In this document: piece by piece, positions 44,435 through 54,481 of the stretch
How positions within the stretch are numbered: the first letter of the stretch is position 1
How the letters are laid out: each line of letters begins with the position of its first letter
Origin: Vulcanimicrobiota bacterium
GTDB taxonomy: Bacteria > Vulcanimicrobiota > Vulcanimicrobiia > Vulcanimicrobiales > Vulcanimicrobiaceae
Direction of reading: 5' to 3'
DNA: 64,000 bases
NCBI GenBank assembly: GCA_003151115.1
Contig: PLWS01000002.1
Span: 124,001-188,000, forward strand
Made by a program: the position numbers and the translations under genes
Notes under the pieces: model-generated
Databases searched by the model: none
Told to the model about the DNA's origin: nothing
Seen by the model: only the letters and a program-made list of their open reading frames with translations

Positions 44435-45532
44435 CTATCTGCGCGGGTTGTGAATTGGGAGCCGCTTGGAGTTGCGATTAGCCAGCAGCTGCTCTTCGGT
44501 GTGCGCGCGGCCGCGGACGCCGGTGAAGAAATCTCCGAAGGCGCACAACACGATCCATAGCCGCCGGAACTGCAGGCGGGCAACTTTGGGCGCGATTGAG
44601 CGGAATGCGATCATCACCAGAGCAGAGGCGAACGTGTTGCTGTGATGTGTCCGCAGAAGAAACAGCATGTTGCGAACCGAGTAATAGTCATGCAGCATGC
44701 TCTTGTAGCCGATCGACGCGCCTTGCTTGTGCCATACTTCGGCGGTCGGGCAACAGACAAGCTTCCAGTCTGCGCGGCGCATTTTTAAGCACCAGTCGGT
44801 CTCTTCGCGATAGAGAAAGTAGCTTTCGTCCATCAGCCCAACCGATTGTATCGCTGCCGCCCGCACAAAGAGGCTCGCGCCGATAACGTGTTCGAGTTCG
44901 ATGGGAGCGGACGAGGCGATCGAACCGTCGAGCCCGGCGCCGATCTGCGAATCCAAGCCTAATGCCGGCACGACATGTCCGCCGCCCAGCGCTTGCATTT
45001 TCGAGGGCTCTTGGTACCTTAGCAGCTTTGCTCCGACGATGCCGGTTTGCGGATTGCTCTCGGCGACGACGAGTTTTCTGTCGAGCGCATGTCTCTCGAC
45101 CACGGTGTCATTGTTCAGAATCCACACGTAGTCTGCGCCAAAGCGCTCGAGTGCGCAGCGAATGCCGACGTTATTCCCGCCCGCGTATCCGAGGTTTTCG
45201 CCGACACGCACGATGACCAGCGACGTCTCCGATGCGCCCGAGCCGGCCAGAGCCTGCTCCGGAGATTCGAAGAGGGCGTACGTCAACGGTTTGGGGGCGG
45301 GCGAATAGGACCAACCGTCCGCGATGGAAGACAGGTGCTCGGGTACGAGCAATCCTTCGGCCCATTCGCAGATCCGCTCGACCGAATCGTCTGTCGAGCC
45401 GTTGTCGACGATCACGATTTGATTCGGAAGGCGTGCGGACCGCAGTAAGCTCTCGACGCATTCGACGGTATCGAGCCAGCCATTCCAATTGAGAACAATC
45501 GCGACGACCTTTGGAGAGGTCGCGATCGGCAT
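44435..45532 (-). CDS. Family 2 glycosyltransferase (rhamnosyltransferase-like)
   Basis: 365 residues from ATG 45532, giving MPIATSPKVVAIVLNWNGW; an ATG at 45565 would overlap the divergent ligase start. Motifs: QIVIVDNGSTDDSV, GENLGYAGGNNVGI, VWILNNDTV and the ED of REETDWCLKMRRA. The pattern GGNNxGI plus NNDT is that of WbbL-like rhamnosyl/fucosyl transferases. No membrane helices. Gene converges on the CmcI-like gene. Confidence 0.85.
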   Translation of the reverse strand: MPIATSPKVVAIVLNWNGWLDTVECVESLLRSARLPNQIVIVDNGSTDDSVERICEWAEGLLVPEHLSSIADGWSYSPAPKPLTYALFESPEQALAGSGASETSLVIVRVGENLGYAGGNNVGIRCALERFGADYVWILNNDTVVERHALDRKLVVAESNPQTGIVGAKLLRYQEPSKMQALGGGHVVPALGLDSQIGAGLDGSIASSAPIELEHVIGASLFVRAAAIQSVGLMDESYFLYREETDWCLKMRRADWKLVCCPTAEVWHKQGASIGYKSMLHDYYSVRNMLFLLRTHHSNTFASALVMIAFRSIAPKVARLQFRRLWIVLCAFGDFFTGVRGRAHTEEQLLANRNSKRLPIHNPRR

Positions 45533-45554
45533 TGGTATGGAAATCGTTTCGGGA

Positions 45555-47393
45555 ATGTTCAGCACCGGATGGAAACGGTTACGTCATCGGTCAAAGTTTC
45601 CTTTTGGCCCAGCCCTGGCTATCGTTTGCATGCTTGTCGGCGGCAGCGCGCAGGCGGCTCGGGCAAGCTCGGTTTTGCCGGCGGGGGTTCTGCAGCCGCT
45701 GAGCGGCGTCTATGCGGCCGAGGACGAGGCAGGGTGTTGCTGGCTGGCGCCTTCGGCGCGATTCACCATCGACCGCCCTTCGCATACCGATGTCATCACG
45801 CTCGATTTCGTCATTCCGCCTTATGCCGCCGCGCGGAAGAAGACCGGCCTGATCATTTCGTCCGGCGGCGCCTCGCGTAGGTTCTGCTGTTTTGGTGCCG
45901 GCGAACATTCCGCGTCGCTTCATCTGAAGGGGCGATCCGGCCCGGCCGTCCTCGAGGTCTCGGTGGTGTCGACGACTCGCTTCGTTCCGGCGGAGCTGGG
46001 ACTCAACCAAGATCGCCGTGAGCTGTCCGTGCTCCTCAAGCACGTCTCGACAACGGACAGCTCCACCGGTGAGATCTACATGGGCGCAACGCCGATGAGC
46101 TCGAATATGCTCTTGCCGCGCTGGCGCGTTATCGCCGACGCGATCTGCCTGGCGATCGCCGCAGTCTTGTTGCCGTTCTTGTTTCGCCGGCCGAAATACG
46201 CGTGGGTCGCAATTCTGATCGCAGCGCCGTTCCTCTTTCCCGTTCCCGTCGGCGGCACGACGATCAGTCTCGAGAAAGTCGTACTGGTCCTGGCTGCTGC
46301 GATCATGATGTTTCACGCCAAGTTTCGCGCCGCGATCTTCGGCGGACCGGGAATCTGGATATTGGGCGCGTTGCTGCTCTTTGCGGCCGATATGCTGCTT
46401 TCGTCGACAGCTGCGACCTTCCCAGGCGCCGCGCTTCGCGAAACGTTGAAGGCTGCCGAATATGCGCTTGTGTTTGCGGTGGTCTACGGTGCGTACCGTA
46501 CCGACCCCGACGAGTCGCTGCTGCGCTCGACGGTCGCCTGGGTGATCTGCATCGTCTCGATACTTGCGCTGCTGCAGCCGTTCGTCGAACCCGTTCAGCG
46601 CACCATCCTCATGGGAGAGATCGTCCCGCGTTTGGCAGGGCCGCTGGAAGGGCCAAACCAGCTGGCCGCATTCCTGGGAATCATGATGGTGGCGCTGATC
46701 GCGCTTTCGCCGCGGTTGTCGCCCGCAACAATTTTCGCTCTAGTGCTGGGGACGCTGGCGCTCGTGCTGACGATCTCTCGCGCGGGCTTCGTTGCGTTCG
46801 TTTTGGGCGCGGCAACGGTGTTGGCGGTGAAGCTCTGGCCGCGCCATCGGAAGAGTATACTGCTGAGCGCAGCGGTAATCTGCGCCGCGGTGCTCATCGT
46901 TACGGCCATCGCTGCGGTGACGTTTCCAAATGCCCACCTCGATCGTCTCTTCGGCGTATCCGATGCTTACAATGGCGGCCTCGGTTCGCGCGCGGGGCTA
47001 TGGCACGCCGCGATCGTGCTGTGGCATGGCCATCCGTTGCTCGGCGTCGGCCCCGGGAACTACGAACTGCAAGTCGGCAGCATACTGCCGGGAGTCAGAA
47101 CGCACCCGAACGGATATTTCTTTCAAGTCTTGGCCGAGCAGGGAATAGCGGGGCTCGTCATTTTAGCGGCCGTCATTCTGGTGCCGGCGTTCGTGTTCGC
47201 GCGAAACCTCGAGAGCCGCTTCGCCGCCGCGGGCATCGGCGTCATCTTGACGTTAAACTTTCACCAGCTCGTGGACGGACTCGTCCTCTATCCGAAGGTT
47301 GGCCTCGAGTATTGGGCGCTGGTCGCACTCGCAGCCGCTGCGGTAACGCGCAAAGCTGCGAACCGAACTGCGCCGGTAACCGCCGATGGATAA
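45555..47393 (+). CDS. O-antigen ligase/polymerase-like membrane protein with N-terminal CCW domain
   Basis: 612 residues if starting at ATG 45555 (ATG 45537 also possible). First hydrophobic signal-like helix, then ~130 periplasmic residues with GCCWLAPSARF (CCW at 61-63), similar in order to the lipoprotein at 4848-5381. About ten helices follow. The Wzy_C/WaaL pattern is clear: EGPNQLAAFLGIMMVAL, LTISRAGFVAFVLG, GSRAGLWHAAIVLWHGHPLLGVGPGNYE and a large loop with EQGIAGLVIL. It would join glycan to lipid A-core or protein, or polymerise it. Overlaps rmlD by eight bases. Confidence 0.82.
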   Translation: MFSTGWKRLRHRSKFPFGPALAIVCMLVGGSAQAARASSVLPAGVLQPLSGVYAAEDEAGCCWLAPSARFTIDRPSHTDVITLDFVIPPYAAARKKTGLIISSGGASRRFCCFGAGEHSASLHLKGRSGPAVLEVSVVSTTRFVPAELGLNQDRRELSVLLKHVSTTDSSTGEIYMGATPMSSNMLLPRWRVIADAICLAIAAVLLPFLFRRPKYAWVAILIAAPFLFPVPVGGTTISLEKVVLVLAAAIMMFHAKFRAAIFGGPGIWILGALLLFAADMLLSSTAATFPGAALRETLKAAEYALVFAVVYGAYRTDPDESLLRSTVAWVICIVSILALLQPFVEPVQRTILMGEIVPRLAGPLEGPNQLAAFLGIMMVALIALSPRLSPATIFALVLGTLALVLTISRAGFVAFVLGAATVLAVKLWPRHRKSILLSAAVICAAVLIVTAIAAVTFPNAHLDRLFGVSDAYNGGLGSRAGLWHAAIVLWHGHPLLGVGPGNYELQVGSILPGVRTHPNGYFFQVLAEQGIAGLVILAAVILVPAFVFARNLESRFAAAGIGVILTLNFHQLVDGLVLYPKVGLEYWALVALAAAAVTRKAANRTAPVTADG

Positions 47394-48276
47394 ATCGAAA
47401 AAAATACTGCTTTTCGGCGGTTCGGGTCAGCTCGGTTCGCAGATGTGCAGGCTTTGGAGTGACCTGCACGTTACCGCGCCGTCTCGCTCTGAGATCGATG
47501 TCGAAGATCGCGCCGCGGTCGAACGAGCCGTAGCGGCTGCCGATCCCGACGTCGTTATCAATTGCACGGCATACAACGACGTTGTGCGGGCGGAAAGCGA
47601 ACCCGAGCGCGCGTTTGCGGTCAACGCGTTCGCGGTTGATTCGCTGAGCCGGATATGCGCCGGGCGCGACTGCACGTTTGTCACGTTCAGCACGGATTAT
47701 GTCTTTGACGGGACGCAGCGGCGGCCATACGTTGAAGGTGACGCGCCCAATCCTGCAACCGGCTATGGAATATCTAAGCTCGCCGGCGAACTCCTGACCT
47801 TGCGGCGGGCATCGCCGGCATTTGTCATTCGAACCTGCGGCGTCTACGGAACGCGCGTCAGTTCGTCCAAAGGGTACACGTTTATCGATCGGATTATCGC
47901 GCAGGCCAAGGCCGGCGAACCGGTGCGCATCGTCGACGATCAGGTCGTCTCGCCGACCTACGCCGGCGATCTGGCCGTCGCCGTCCGTGCGCTGCTGGAA
48001 GCAAATCCTGAGCCCGGCATCTATCACGCGGTCAACGAAGGCGCCGTCAGTTGGTACGAGTTCGCTTGTGAGACGCTGCGCCAAGCCGGCATCGAGGCGG
48101 CGGTCACACGGATCTCGAGCCGGGAGTTTGGTTCAGCCGTGCGGCGGCCGGCATACTCGGCTCTGGAGAACGCGAAACTCAACGCGATCGGATTGAGCCT
48201 TCCTGATTGGCGATCCGGGATCGCGGCCTATTTGCGCGACCGGCGTGAAATTGAAAAAGGTGCGTCGCGACCGTAA
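47386..48276 (+). CDS. rmlD: dTDP-4-dehydrorhamnose reductase
   Basis: 296 residues. Motif LLFGGSGQLGSQM, VVINCTAYNDVVRAESEP, FSTDYVFDG and GYGISKLAGE (YxxxK), all typical of RmlD. VVSPTYAGDLA is also conserved. It reduces dTDP-4-keto-L-rhamnose to dTDP-L-rhamnose using NADPH or NADH. RmlA, RmlB and RmlC are not adjacent in the window, though the SDR at 22317 is RmlB-like. Confidence 0.86.
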   Translation: MDKSKKILLFGGSGQLGSQMCRLWSDLHVTAPSRSEIDVEDRAAVERAVAAADPDVVINCTAYNDVVRAESEPERAFAVNAFAVDSLSRICAGRDCTFVTFSTDYVFDGTQRRPYVEGDAPNPATGYGISKLAGELLTLRRASPAFVIRTCGVYGTRVSSSKGYTFIDRIIAQAKAGEPVRIVDDQVVSPTYAGDLAVAVRALLEANPEPGIYHAVNEGAVSWYEFACETLRQAGIEAAVTRISSREFGSAVRRPAYSALENAKLNAIGLSLPDWRSGIAAYLRDRREIEKGASRP

Positions 48277-48314
48277 GTTGCCATTCGATGTGACTACTGA
48301 AATCGGCTCGGGGC

Positions 48315-49142
48315 TCACGCGCCAGGGCCGTCCCGTTCCCTCTTTCCTATCCCTGCATAACGCACGAGCGCCGTGACGTAGTCGACGCCGAACTGCGTCT
48401 CCAACCGCGGAAGCTTGTCGAGGCCGTCGCTCAACAGGTGGGATTGATCGCGAGTGTTGCCCTGATTCAATCGTTCGGGTACGGCGAAATCTTCCAAAGT
48501 AAACGCAGGCCCTCCCGCGCGCAACAACCCGATGAAGTCATCGAGCAGACTAAGCGAGTCGTCAAGATATCTTCGGGCGAGGATGTTTTCTGTACCGAAC
48601 ACGCCCGAAAATGCAGCCAGCAAACGATTATAAGAGAATTGGTAGTGCAATTCGCCGAACGCAAACTCTCCGTTTTGCAAAATAGATTGCAGATAGTCAC
48701 TGAACGTCTCGCTCAAAGCATGTTTCTGCAATTCCAAATACAATGATTTTGCGTACGCGATTTGCGGCCGTAGGTAGGCGATGATTTTGACGGTCCATCC
48801 GATACCGTTCAGCTCGGTGCGTACGTGCCGAAGCGCCCGGAGCTGAGAATAGAGATGCTGAAATAATTCCGAGCTGAGGACGGCTACCGGTTGCTGAGCG
48901 GCATCGAGCTCTGCGATGAGTTCCGCAAGAGAGCCATCGGCCGAATCGAAGCGTCGATCTGCCAAGAGTTCATAGGCAAGATTGTGATGCCCGGCATACG
49001 AGTCGCCGCGGTTGGTAGCGCGCCCTGTTTCGGGCACGTACACTCCGCGAGCGAGAAGTTGAGACCGGTTCACCGATAGGAACGCCTGAATCGAAGTCGT
49101 TCCCGTGCGGTGCGTCCCGATGTGTATGAAGCACGTCCTCAT
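48315..49142 (-). CDS. P-loop sulfotransferase-like protein
   Basis: 275 residues from ATG 49142 (MRTCFIHIGTHRTGTTS); the upstream open frame to 49289 is a shadow. The P-loop-like GTHRTGTTSIQAFL at 9-22 matches the 5'-phosphosulfate loop of PAPS-dependent sulfotransferases. The second motif is less obvious: VKIIAYLRPQIAYAKSLYLE holds the RxxxxxxS pattern for 3'-phosphate binding. It is divergent from cysD across 74 bases. Sulfation of the glycan is the likely role. Confidence 0.74.
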   Translation of the reverse strand: MRTCFIHIGTHRTGTTSIQAFLSVNRSQLLARGVYVPETGRATNRGDSYAGHHNLAYELLADRRFDSADGSLAELIAELDAAQQPVAVLSSELFQHLYSQLRALRHVRTELNGIGWTVKIIAYLRPQIAYAKSLYLELQKHALSETFSDYLQSILQNGEFAFGELHYQFSYNRLLAAFSGVFGTENILARRYLDDSLSLLDDFIGLLRAGGPAFTLEDFAVPERLNQGNTRDQSHLLSDGLDKLPRLETQFGVDYVTALVRYAGIGKRERDGPGA

Positions 49143-49216
49143 CCCCCGCGAGTTCAACGCAGGCAAGCGGACCGCTTCTACGAGGAAGATCGCCCGCACG
49201 CGCGCAAGCCGCAGGC

Positions 49217-50023
49217 ATGGCGGGTGCCTTATCCTACCTCGATGAGCTCGAGGCGCAGACGGTGTACATTCTGCGCGAGGCCTTCGCATGCGCTACGCCG
49301 CTCTGCGCCTTGTGGTCCGTCGGTAAAGACAGCACGGCACTGTTGTGGCTCATGCGCAAAGCGCTTCTCGGACACGTTCCGTTTCCGATCATTCAGCTCG
49401 ATACGGAGATGGAGCTTCCCGAAGTCTACGAATTCCGCGACCGGATCGCCAAAGAGTGGGATCTCGATCTGCGGGTGGAACTTTGTCCGCCCGAATCGAG
49501 CGTGGATCAAACGCTGCCGCCCGGCGCCCGCGCCGCTGCGCGCAAGACCGAGGGTCTCAAGCATTTGCTGCGCCGCGACGGATACCGCGGTGTGATCTTG
49601 GGAATCCGGCGCGACGAGCAGGCGACGCGCGCCAAAGAACGCATTTTCAGCCCGAGGTCTTTCGGCGGCGATTGGGACGTACGCCACCAGCCTGCCGAGT
49701 TTTGGAATCACTACGCCACCGACGTCGCGGAAGGCATGCATCTGCGGATTCATCCGCTGCTGCATTGGACGGAAGTTGATATTTGGCGGTATCATCTGCG
49801 TGAAGGCATTCCGTACGTGCCGCTCTATCTCGCCAAAGATGGCAAACGGTACCGTTCGCTCGGCGAAAAGAATATCACCGTACCGATAGAGAGCAACGCC
49901 TCGACGCTCGAAGACATCATTGCCGAGCTTGAAGCGACGCGGGAACCCGAACGCGCCGGTCGCCTTATGGATCACGAACAGGAAGATGCCTTCGAACGGC
50001 TGCGCACGTCGGGCTACATGTAA
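49217..50023 (+). CDS. cysD: Sulfate adenylyltransferase subunit 2
   Basis: 268 residues. PP-loop WSVGKDSTALLWLMRKAL (34-40 for SVGKDST), TEMELPEVYEFRD, and the nucleotide motif RRDEQATRAKERIFSPR. The C-terminal EVDIWRYHLREGIPYVPLY is conserved. CysD makes adenosine 5'-phosphosulfate from ATP and sulfate, driven by the CysN GTPase. Its stop is followed directly by the ATG of cysNC. Together with the sulfotransferase gene it marks sulfate activation for surface modification rather than assimilation, as no reductase genes are near. Confidence 0.92.
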   Translation: MAGALSYLDELEAQTVYILREAFACATPLCALWSVGKDSTALLWLMRKALLGHVPFPIIQLDTEMELPEVYEFRDRIAKEWDLDLRVELCPPESSVDQTLPPGARAAARKTEGLKHLLRRDGYRGVILGIRRDEQATRAKERIFSPRSFGGDWDVRHQPAEFWNHYATDVAEGMHLRIHPLLHWTEVDIWRYHLREGIPYVPLYLAKDGKRYRSLGEKNITVPIESNASTLEDIIAELEATREPERAGRLMDHEQEDAFERLRTSGYM

Positions 50024-51877
50024 ATGACGCACACGCTGAAGATCGTCATCGGCGGTCACGTGGATCATGGAAAGTCTACCTTGATCGGACGGCTCCTGCA
50101 CGACACCGGCAGCTTGCCGCTGGGAAAAGCGGCGAAGCTGGAAGCGCTAAGCAGTAAACGGGGCGTGCCGCTGGAGTGGTCTTTCGTTCTGGACGCCTTA
50201 CAAACGGAGCGCGATCAAGCCATTACGATCGACACGACGCGCGTGTGGTTTACGTGGAACGATCGCAGGTACGCGATCATCGACACGCCCGGCCACCGCG
50301 AGTTCGTACGCAACATGCTGAGCGGAGCGTCGGAAGCGGATGCGGCGGTGCTCGTCGTCGATGTCTTGGAAGGAGTGAGCGAACAAACCAAACGGCACGC
50401 GCAATTACTGCAAATGCTCGGCATAGGACAACTGGCCGTCGCCGTCAACAAGATGGATGCCGCCGGCTACGATCGTTCGCGTTTTGAAGAAGTCTCGTGC
50501 GACGTGCATGCGCTGCTCTCGGCGCTCGAGCTGCGTCCACATTCACTGATTCCGATCTCCGCGCGCAACGGTGAAAATCTGCTCAACCGTTCGGAGAACA
50601 TGCCGTGGTATCAAGGGCCGACGCTGTTGGAAGCGCTCAGCGATTTCAAACCGGTCCACGCGATCGCGGACGCGCCGCTGCGCTTGCGCGTGCAAGACGT
50701 CTACCGTGTCGGGGGCAGCCGCGTGGCAGTGGGGCGCGTCGAATCGGGAAGCGTCGCGCGCGGCGATACGGTGCTGCTCTCGCCCATGAACACCAAAGCC
50801 ACGGTGCGCAGCATCGAGCGATGGAACGCGCCGGACGGGCAGCCGGCGGCGGCGGGAGAATCGATCGGCATAACGTTTAACGAGCCGGTCTTCATCAACC
50901 GCGGCGACGTCGTCAGTCACGTCGATCGCGCGCCTTTCCTGGACTATGCGTTTCGCGCCATTTGCTTCTGGCTCGATGAGTCGCCGCCGGAACTCGGGGA
51001 GCAAGTGACGGTGCAGTTCGGCCCGACGACCGCGCGCGCGGTTATCGCCGCCGTGGACGCTGTGATGGACTCCGCAACGCTGCAGCAGCTTTCATCCGAA
51101 CATATTCCGCGGTATGCGGTCGTGCAGCTCCGATTGCGATCGCCGGCGCTGCTTCCGCTCGACGAACAGCAAGCGATGCCGGCTTCGGCGCGCATGGTCA
51201 TCCTGCGCGGCCGCGACGTCGTGGCGGGCGGCATCGTCAGCAGCGTGATGACCGGCAACATGCCGGCGAATATTTTTCATTCCGACCATCTCGTATCGGC
51301 TGCAGAGCGCGAGCGGCGCAATGGGCATAGGGGCGCGGTGATTTGGCTCACGGGGCTTCCGGGCGCCGGAAAATCGACGCTGGCGATGGCCTTGGAGAGC
51401 GCGCTCTTTAGAAGAGGCGCGGCGGTGTACGTGCTCGACGGCGACAACGTGCGCGCGGGGCTGAACAGCGATCTCGGCTTCTCCATCGCCGATCGCGCCG
51501 AGAATATCCGGCGCATAGGCGAAGTGGCGGCGCTTTTTGCGGATGCCGGTCTGATCGTCATCACCGCGTTCATCTCGCCGATGCAGCGCGACCGCGCTAT
51601 CGCGCGCCAAGCTGCCGGTGGTCGCTTTCACGAGATCTATGTGCGCGCGGACCTGCTGACCTGCGAAGCGCGCGATACCAAGGGGCTTTACAAACGCGCG
51701 CGCGCCGGGGAGCTTTCCGATTTTACAGGCATCTCGGCTCCGTACGAGGCACCGGACTCACCTGAACTGACGATAGATACCGGCAGCTCGAGCGTCGACC
51801 GCTGCGTCGGCGAGCTCCTGGAGTACGTTGTCGCTGCAACCGGTTTGGAAGCGCACGCGCCCGTACCCCAGCGCTAA
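50024..51877 (+). CDS. cysNC: Bifunctional sulfate adenylyltransferase subunit 1 / APS kinase
   Basis: 617 residues. GTPase part: G1 [11 protein letters not shown] (10-20), G3 DTPGHREF (~86-93) and G4 NKMD (~145). Domain II/III follow. From ~440 the APS kinase: [34 protein letters not shown] and [13 protein letters not shown]. The fusion gives both APS and PAPS. It is immediately downstream of cysD without a gap. PAPS would feed the sulfotransferase-like protein at 48315. Confidence 0.93.
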   Translation: MTHTLKIVIGGHVDHGKSTLIGRLLHDTGSLPLGKAAKLEALSSKRGVPLEWSFVLDALQTERDQAITIDTTRVWFTWNDRRYAIIDTPGHREFVRNMLSGASEADAAVLVVDVLEGVSEQTKRHAQLLQMLGIGQLAVAVNKMDAAGYDRSRFEEVSCDVHALLSALELRPHSLIPISARNGENLLNRSENMPWYQGPTLLEALSDFKPVHAIADAPLRLRVQDVYRVGGSRVAVGRVESGSVARGDTVLLSPMNTKATVRSIERWNAPDGQPAAAGESIGITFNEPVFINRGDVVSHVDRAPFLDYAFRAICFWLDESPPELGEQVTVQFGPTTARAVIAAVDAVMDSATLQQLSSEHIPRYAVVQLRLRSPALLPLDEQQAMPASARMVILRGRDVVAGGIVSSVMTGNMPANIFHSDHLVSAAERERRNGHRGAVIWLTGLPGAGKSTLAMALESALFRRGAAVYVLDGDNVRAGLNSDLGFSIADRAENIRRIGEVAALFADAGLIVITAFISPMQRDRAIARQAAGGRFHEIYVRADLLTCEARDTKGLYKRARAGELSDFTGISAPYEAPDSPELTIDTGSSSVDRCVGELLEYVVAATGLEAHAPVPQR

Positions 51878-51888
51878 CCGTTGACTTC

Positions 51889-52374
51889 TTAGCTCTTGGG
51901 AGACTCGAACGTCTTGACGTTGCGTAATCCGGCATCGCGAAACGTTTGCTCCACGCCCGGAGCTTCGTCGCCGCTGGCTTTGTATGTGACGACGCTGCGC
52001 CCCGCCTCAATCGCGTCGTTGTAATTTTGCACCTGGTCTTCCGGGATCGGCCAGTCGGCAAGGTGATCGATGATGTGCGGCTCGGCGAAGAAGCCGATGT
52101 AGCGGTTATCGGAGCTGATATTCGGCACGTTCGGGTCCATGCTCGTGAGGATGCCCGTGGTGCCGGTGATGACGTCGTGTGCCGTGTCGGTCGTCGTGTG
52201 CCCTTGGCCGACGTGCATGAACGTCACCATCGATTCCTCATGCTCGGTCGTGGGCGCATCCTTCGTGATGACCGCCAGTTTGTCGCAGTTCACGTTGGGG
52301 GTGCTGCACAGAGCGTCTTCAAGTTGATCCGGACTCGACGATTGCGCGATTCCCGCTACTAATTTCTCAGCCAT
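51889..52374 (-). CDS. Small protein with general-stress (17M/YflT-like) domain
   Basis: 161 residues. The C-terminal half YIGFFAEPHIIDHLADWPIPEDQVQNYNDAIEAGRSVVTYKA and the ending FRDAGLRNVKTFE match the pattern of the small YflT/GSP17M stress domain. The N-terminal half is Thr/His-rich with no known motif. Unknown function, cytosolic, single gene between cysNC and an aminotransferase. Confidence 0.55.
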   Translation of the reverse strand: MAEKLVAGIAQSSSPDQLEDALCSTPNVNCDKLAVITKDAPTTEHEESMVTFMHVGQGHTTTDTAHDVITGTTGILTSMDPNVPNISSDNRYIGFFAEPHIIDHLADWPIPEDQVQNYNDAIEAGRSVVTYKASGDEAPGVEQTFRDAGLRNVKTFESPKS

Positions 52375-52386
52375 AGTGCCCCTTCA

Positions 52387-53595
52387 TTACGACGACATTT
52401 CCTTGACCGCCTTCGCCAGGCGCCCGATGCCTTCGCGGATCTTTTCCGGGGATGCGTTGGAGAAATTCAGCCGCATGCCGTCGGTGACGTCGCAATGCGG
52501 ATAGAACGAGACGCCCGGGACGAACACGACGCCGTCCTTGGCGGAAACCTGCAACAGATCCGTGGTGTCCACGCCTCGTGCGCGAGCCCACAAGAACATG
52601 CCGCCTTGCGGACGGTTGAACGAGACGGTCTCCGGCATGTCTTCGGTGAGGGCGTCGTACATTACGTCGCGACGCTCGTGGTAGACGCGCCGGATCGTTT
52701 TAACGTGCTGTTCGAAATCTTGCGCGCGCGCAACGACGCGCGCGAAAAGATATTGCGTGAGCGTTCCGCTCTGTAAGTCCGCGCCTTGTTTGGCGAGCAC
52801 CAGCTTCTCGTGCACCTCGGGGTCGCGCACGGCCAGCCACGCGACACGCATACCCGGTGCCAGAATCTTGCTGCCCGTGCCGCTGTAGATGACCGTTCCG
52901 CTCGTCGGATAACTGACGAGCGCGGGCAGATCCTCGCCTTCGAATCGCAGCTCACCGTAGGGATCGTCTTCGACGATCGGGACACCGAAGTGCTCGCAGA
53001 TGCGCACGATCCGTTCGCGGCGGTCGCGCGAGAGCGTCCGCCCGGTCGGATTTTGAAAATTCGCAACCAAATAAACGAATTTCGGCGGAGGCTCGGCGTG
53101 CGCCAGCACATGCTCGAGCGATTCGGGCACGATGCCGTCCTCGTCGGTGTCGACCGCAAGATAACGCGCTTGATAGGCGTCGAACGCGTGAATCGCTCCC
53201 AAATACGACGGGTTTTCCAATACGATGTGATCGCCCGGGTCGACCAAGATCTTCGCAATCAGATCGAGTCCCTGTTGCGAGCCGTTCACGATGATGATCT
53301 GATGCGCATCGAACGGCGTACCGAGCCGCCGCGTGAGGCGCTGCGCCACCCATTCGCGCATCTCCGGAATGCCGTCGGTCACCGTATACTGGAGCGCGCG
53401 CGCGCCATACTCTTCCATGATCTCGCGCGTGCATTGAGCGATCGCCTCAGTCGGAAAGAGTTCGGGCGCGGGCAGGCCGCCGCCGAACGAAATGACGTCG
53501 GGCTGGAGGGTGACTTTCAGCATCTCGCGGATAGTGGAGGCGCGCATGTGCGCGGTCCGCGCTGCAAAGCGCACGGTGCGCGGGACGGTAGCCAT
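52387..53595 (-). CDS. PLP-dependent class I/II aminotransferase (2-aminoadipate type)
   Basis: 402 residues from ATG 53595. PLP lysine in YSGTGSKILAPGMRVAWL; VANFQNPTGRTLS for the aspartate and ring-stack region; substrate Arg in MRLNFSNAS near the end. The GGLPAPELFP start and ALQYTVTDGIPEMREWVA segment are typical of LysN/KAT-like enzymes. It could act on lysine-type amino acids, which is interesting with the KamDE genes 7 kb away, but this is only a possibility. Confidence 0.85.
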   Translation of the reverse strand: MATVPRTVRFAARTAHMRASTIREMLKVTLQPDVISFGGGLPAPELFPTEAIAQCTREIMEEYGARALQYTVTDGIPEMREWVAQRLTRRLGTPFDAHQIIIVNGSQQGLDLIAKILVDPGDHIVLENPSYLGAIHAFDAYQARYLAVDTDEDGIVPESLEHVLAHAEPPPKFVYLVANFQNPTGRTLSRDRRERIVRICEHFGVPIVEDDPYGELRFEGEDLPALVSYPTSGTVIYSGTGSKILAPGMRVAWLAVRDPEVHEKLVLAKQGADLQSGTLTQYLFARVVARAQDFEQHVKTIRRVYHERRDVMYDALTEDMPETVSFNRPQGGMFLWARARGVDTTDLLQVSAKDGVVFVPGVSFYPHCDVTDGMRLNFSNASPEKIREGIGRLAKAVKEMSS

Positions 53596-53632
53596 ACGCC
53601 AGCCGTATTCCCTGAAAACGGGGCTCCGCCCG

Positions 53633-54481
53633 CTAGGCCGGCATCGGAGGACCGCTGGGCGGCGGCGCCGGGCTCGCGACATGCGTTCCGCTAAACGTCG
53701 TTTCCCGGATGAAGGCCAAAATGGCCGAGCCGAGCCCTATGGTCCAGACGAGCGCGACGACGAAAAATCCGACGACCGGCAAGATTTCGGCCGCGCATAG
53801 GACGACCAGCCCGAGGATGAGCGCGCCCAGCGGCGACGGCGTCGTGTGCGGCGAGACCAGCTCGAAGAGCCGGCGGCCGACCAATAAACCGAGCGCGGAT
53901 TGACCGATCAAAACGCCCGCGATAATGGCAACGAACTCCAACGGGATAAGCGGCCAGCCGATAAAGCTGATGAAGAGCAAGACCGCGATCGGCAAGCTCG
54001 CGATGAGCGCGACCACGCCGGTTGCCGCGGATAATCCGGGATGTTTTTCGATCCGGTCGAGCGCGGTGCGCACGCGCACGGGGAAGATGAGGAAGATCAG
54101 CACCACAACGAAGCTGTATGCGATCAGTGTCGTAATCTTCGCGCTGTCGGCCGCAATGCTTGAAACGCCCGCGGCCCACGGCACGATCGAACTTAACGCG
54201 CCGGCATAGACTTGCTGGTGGCCGGTGATGACAGAGCCGGGCGCAGCCTCGATCGTTCCGCCGAAGACCGTGACGTCGCCGTCAACTTCACCTTCCACGA
54301 TCGCGTTGCCGCCGAAAACGGTGACGTCGCCCTGCACGACTTGCTCGGGCGACACGACGACGTCTTCTCCGAAATAACTGCCGCCGTGGTCGATCATCAA
54401 CGTTTTCGCCGATGCCGTCGCGCTACAGAGCGCGACCGCCGCCAGCACGAACGCGAGAAAAGGTCCCCAGCGGTATGTCAT
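53633..54481 (-). CDS. Exported polymer-forming (bactofilin-like) protein with membrane helices
   Basis: 282 residues. Signal peptide, then short beta-helix turns GDVTVFGGNAIVEGEVDGDVTVFGGTI resembling the bactofilin/polymer-forming repeat, then about four transmembrane helices and a proline-rich tail SPAPPPSGPPMPA. ATGA overlap with the anti-sigma gene, so it belongs to the sigma module. A role as stress-induced envelope scaffold is suggested by the repeat; not a canonical bactofilin, which has no membrane part. Confidence 0.72.
   Translation of the reverse strand: MTYRWGPFLAFVLAAVALCSATASAKTLMIDHGGSYFGEDVVVSPEQVVQGDVTVFGGNAIVEGEVDGDVTVFGGTIEAAPGSVITGHQQVYAGALSSIVPWAAGVSSIAADSAKITTLIAYSFVVVLIFLIFPVRVRTALDRIEKHPGLSAATGVVALIASLPIAVLLFISFIGWPLIPLEFVAIIAGVLIGQSALGLLVGRRLFELVSPHTTPSPLGALILGLVVLCAAEILPVVGFFVVALVWTIGLGSAILAFIRETTFSGTHVASPAPPPSGPPMPA

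Noticed and set aside
46202-47533. Plus-strand open frame of 443 codons out of frame with the ligase
   Set aside because: Reads the alternate frame of Wzy_C-like membrane protein, rich in Arg and lacks hydrophobic helices.
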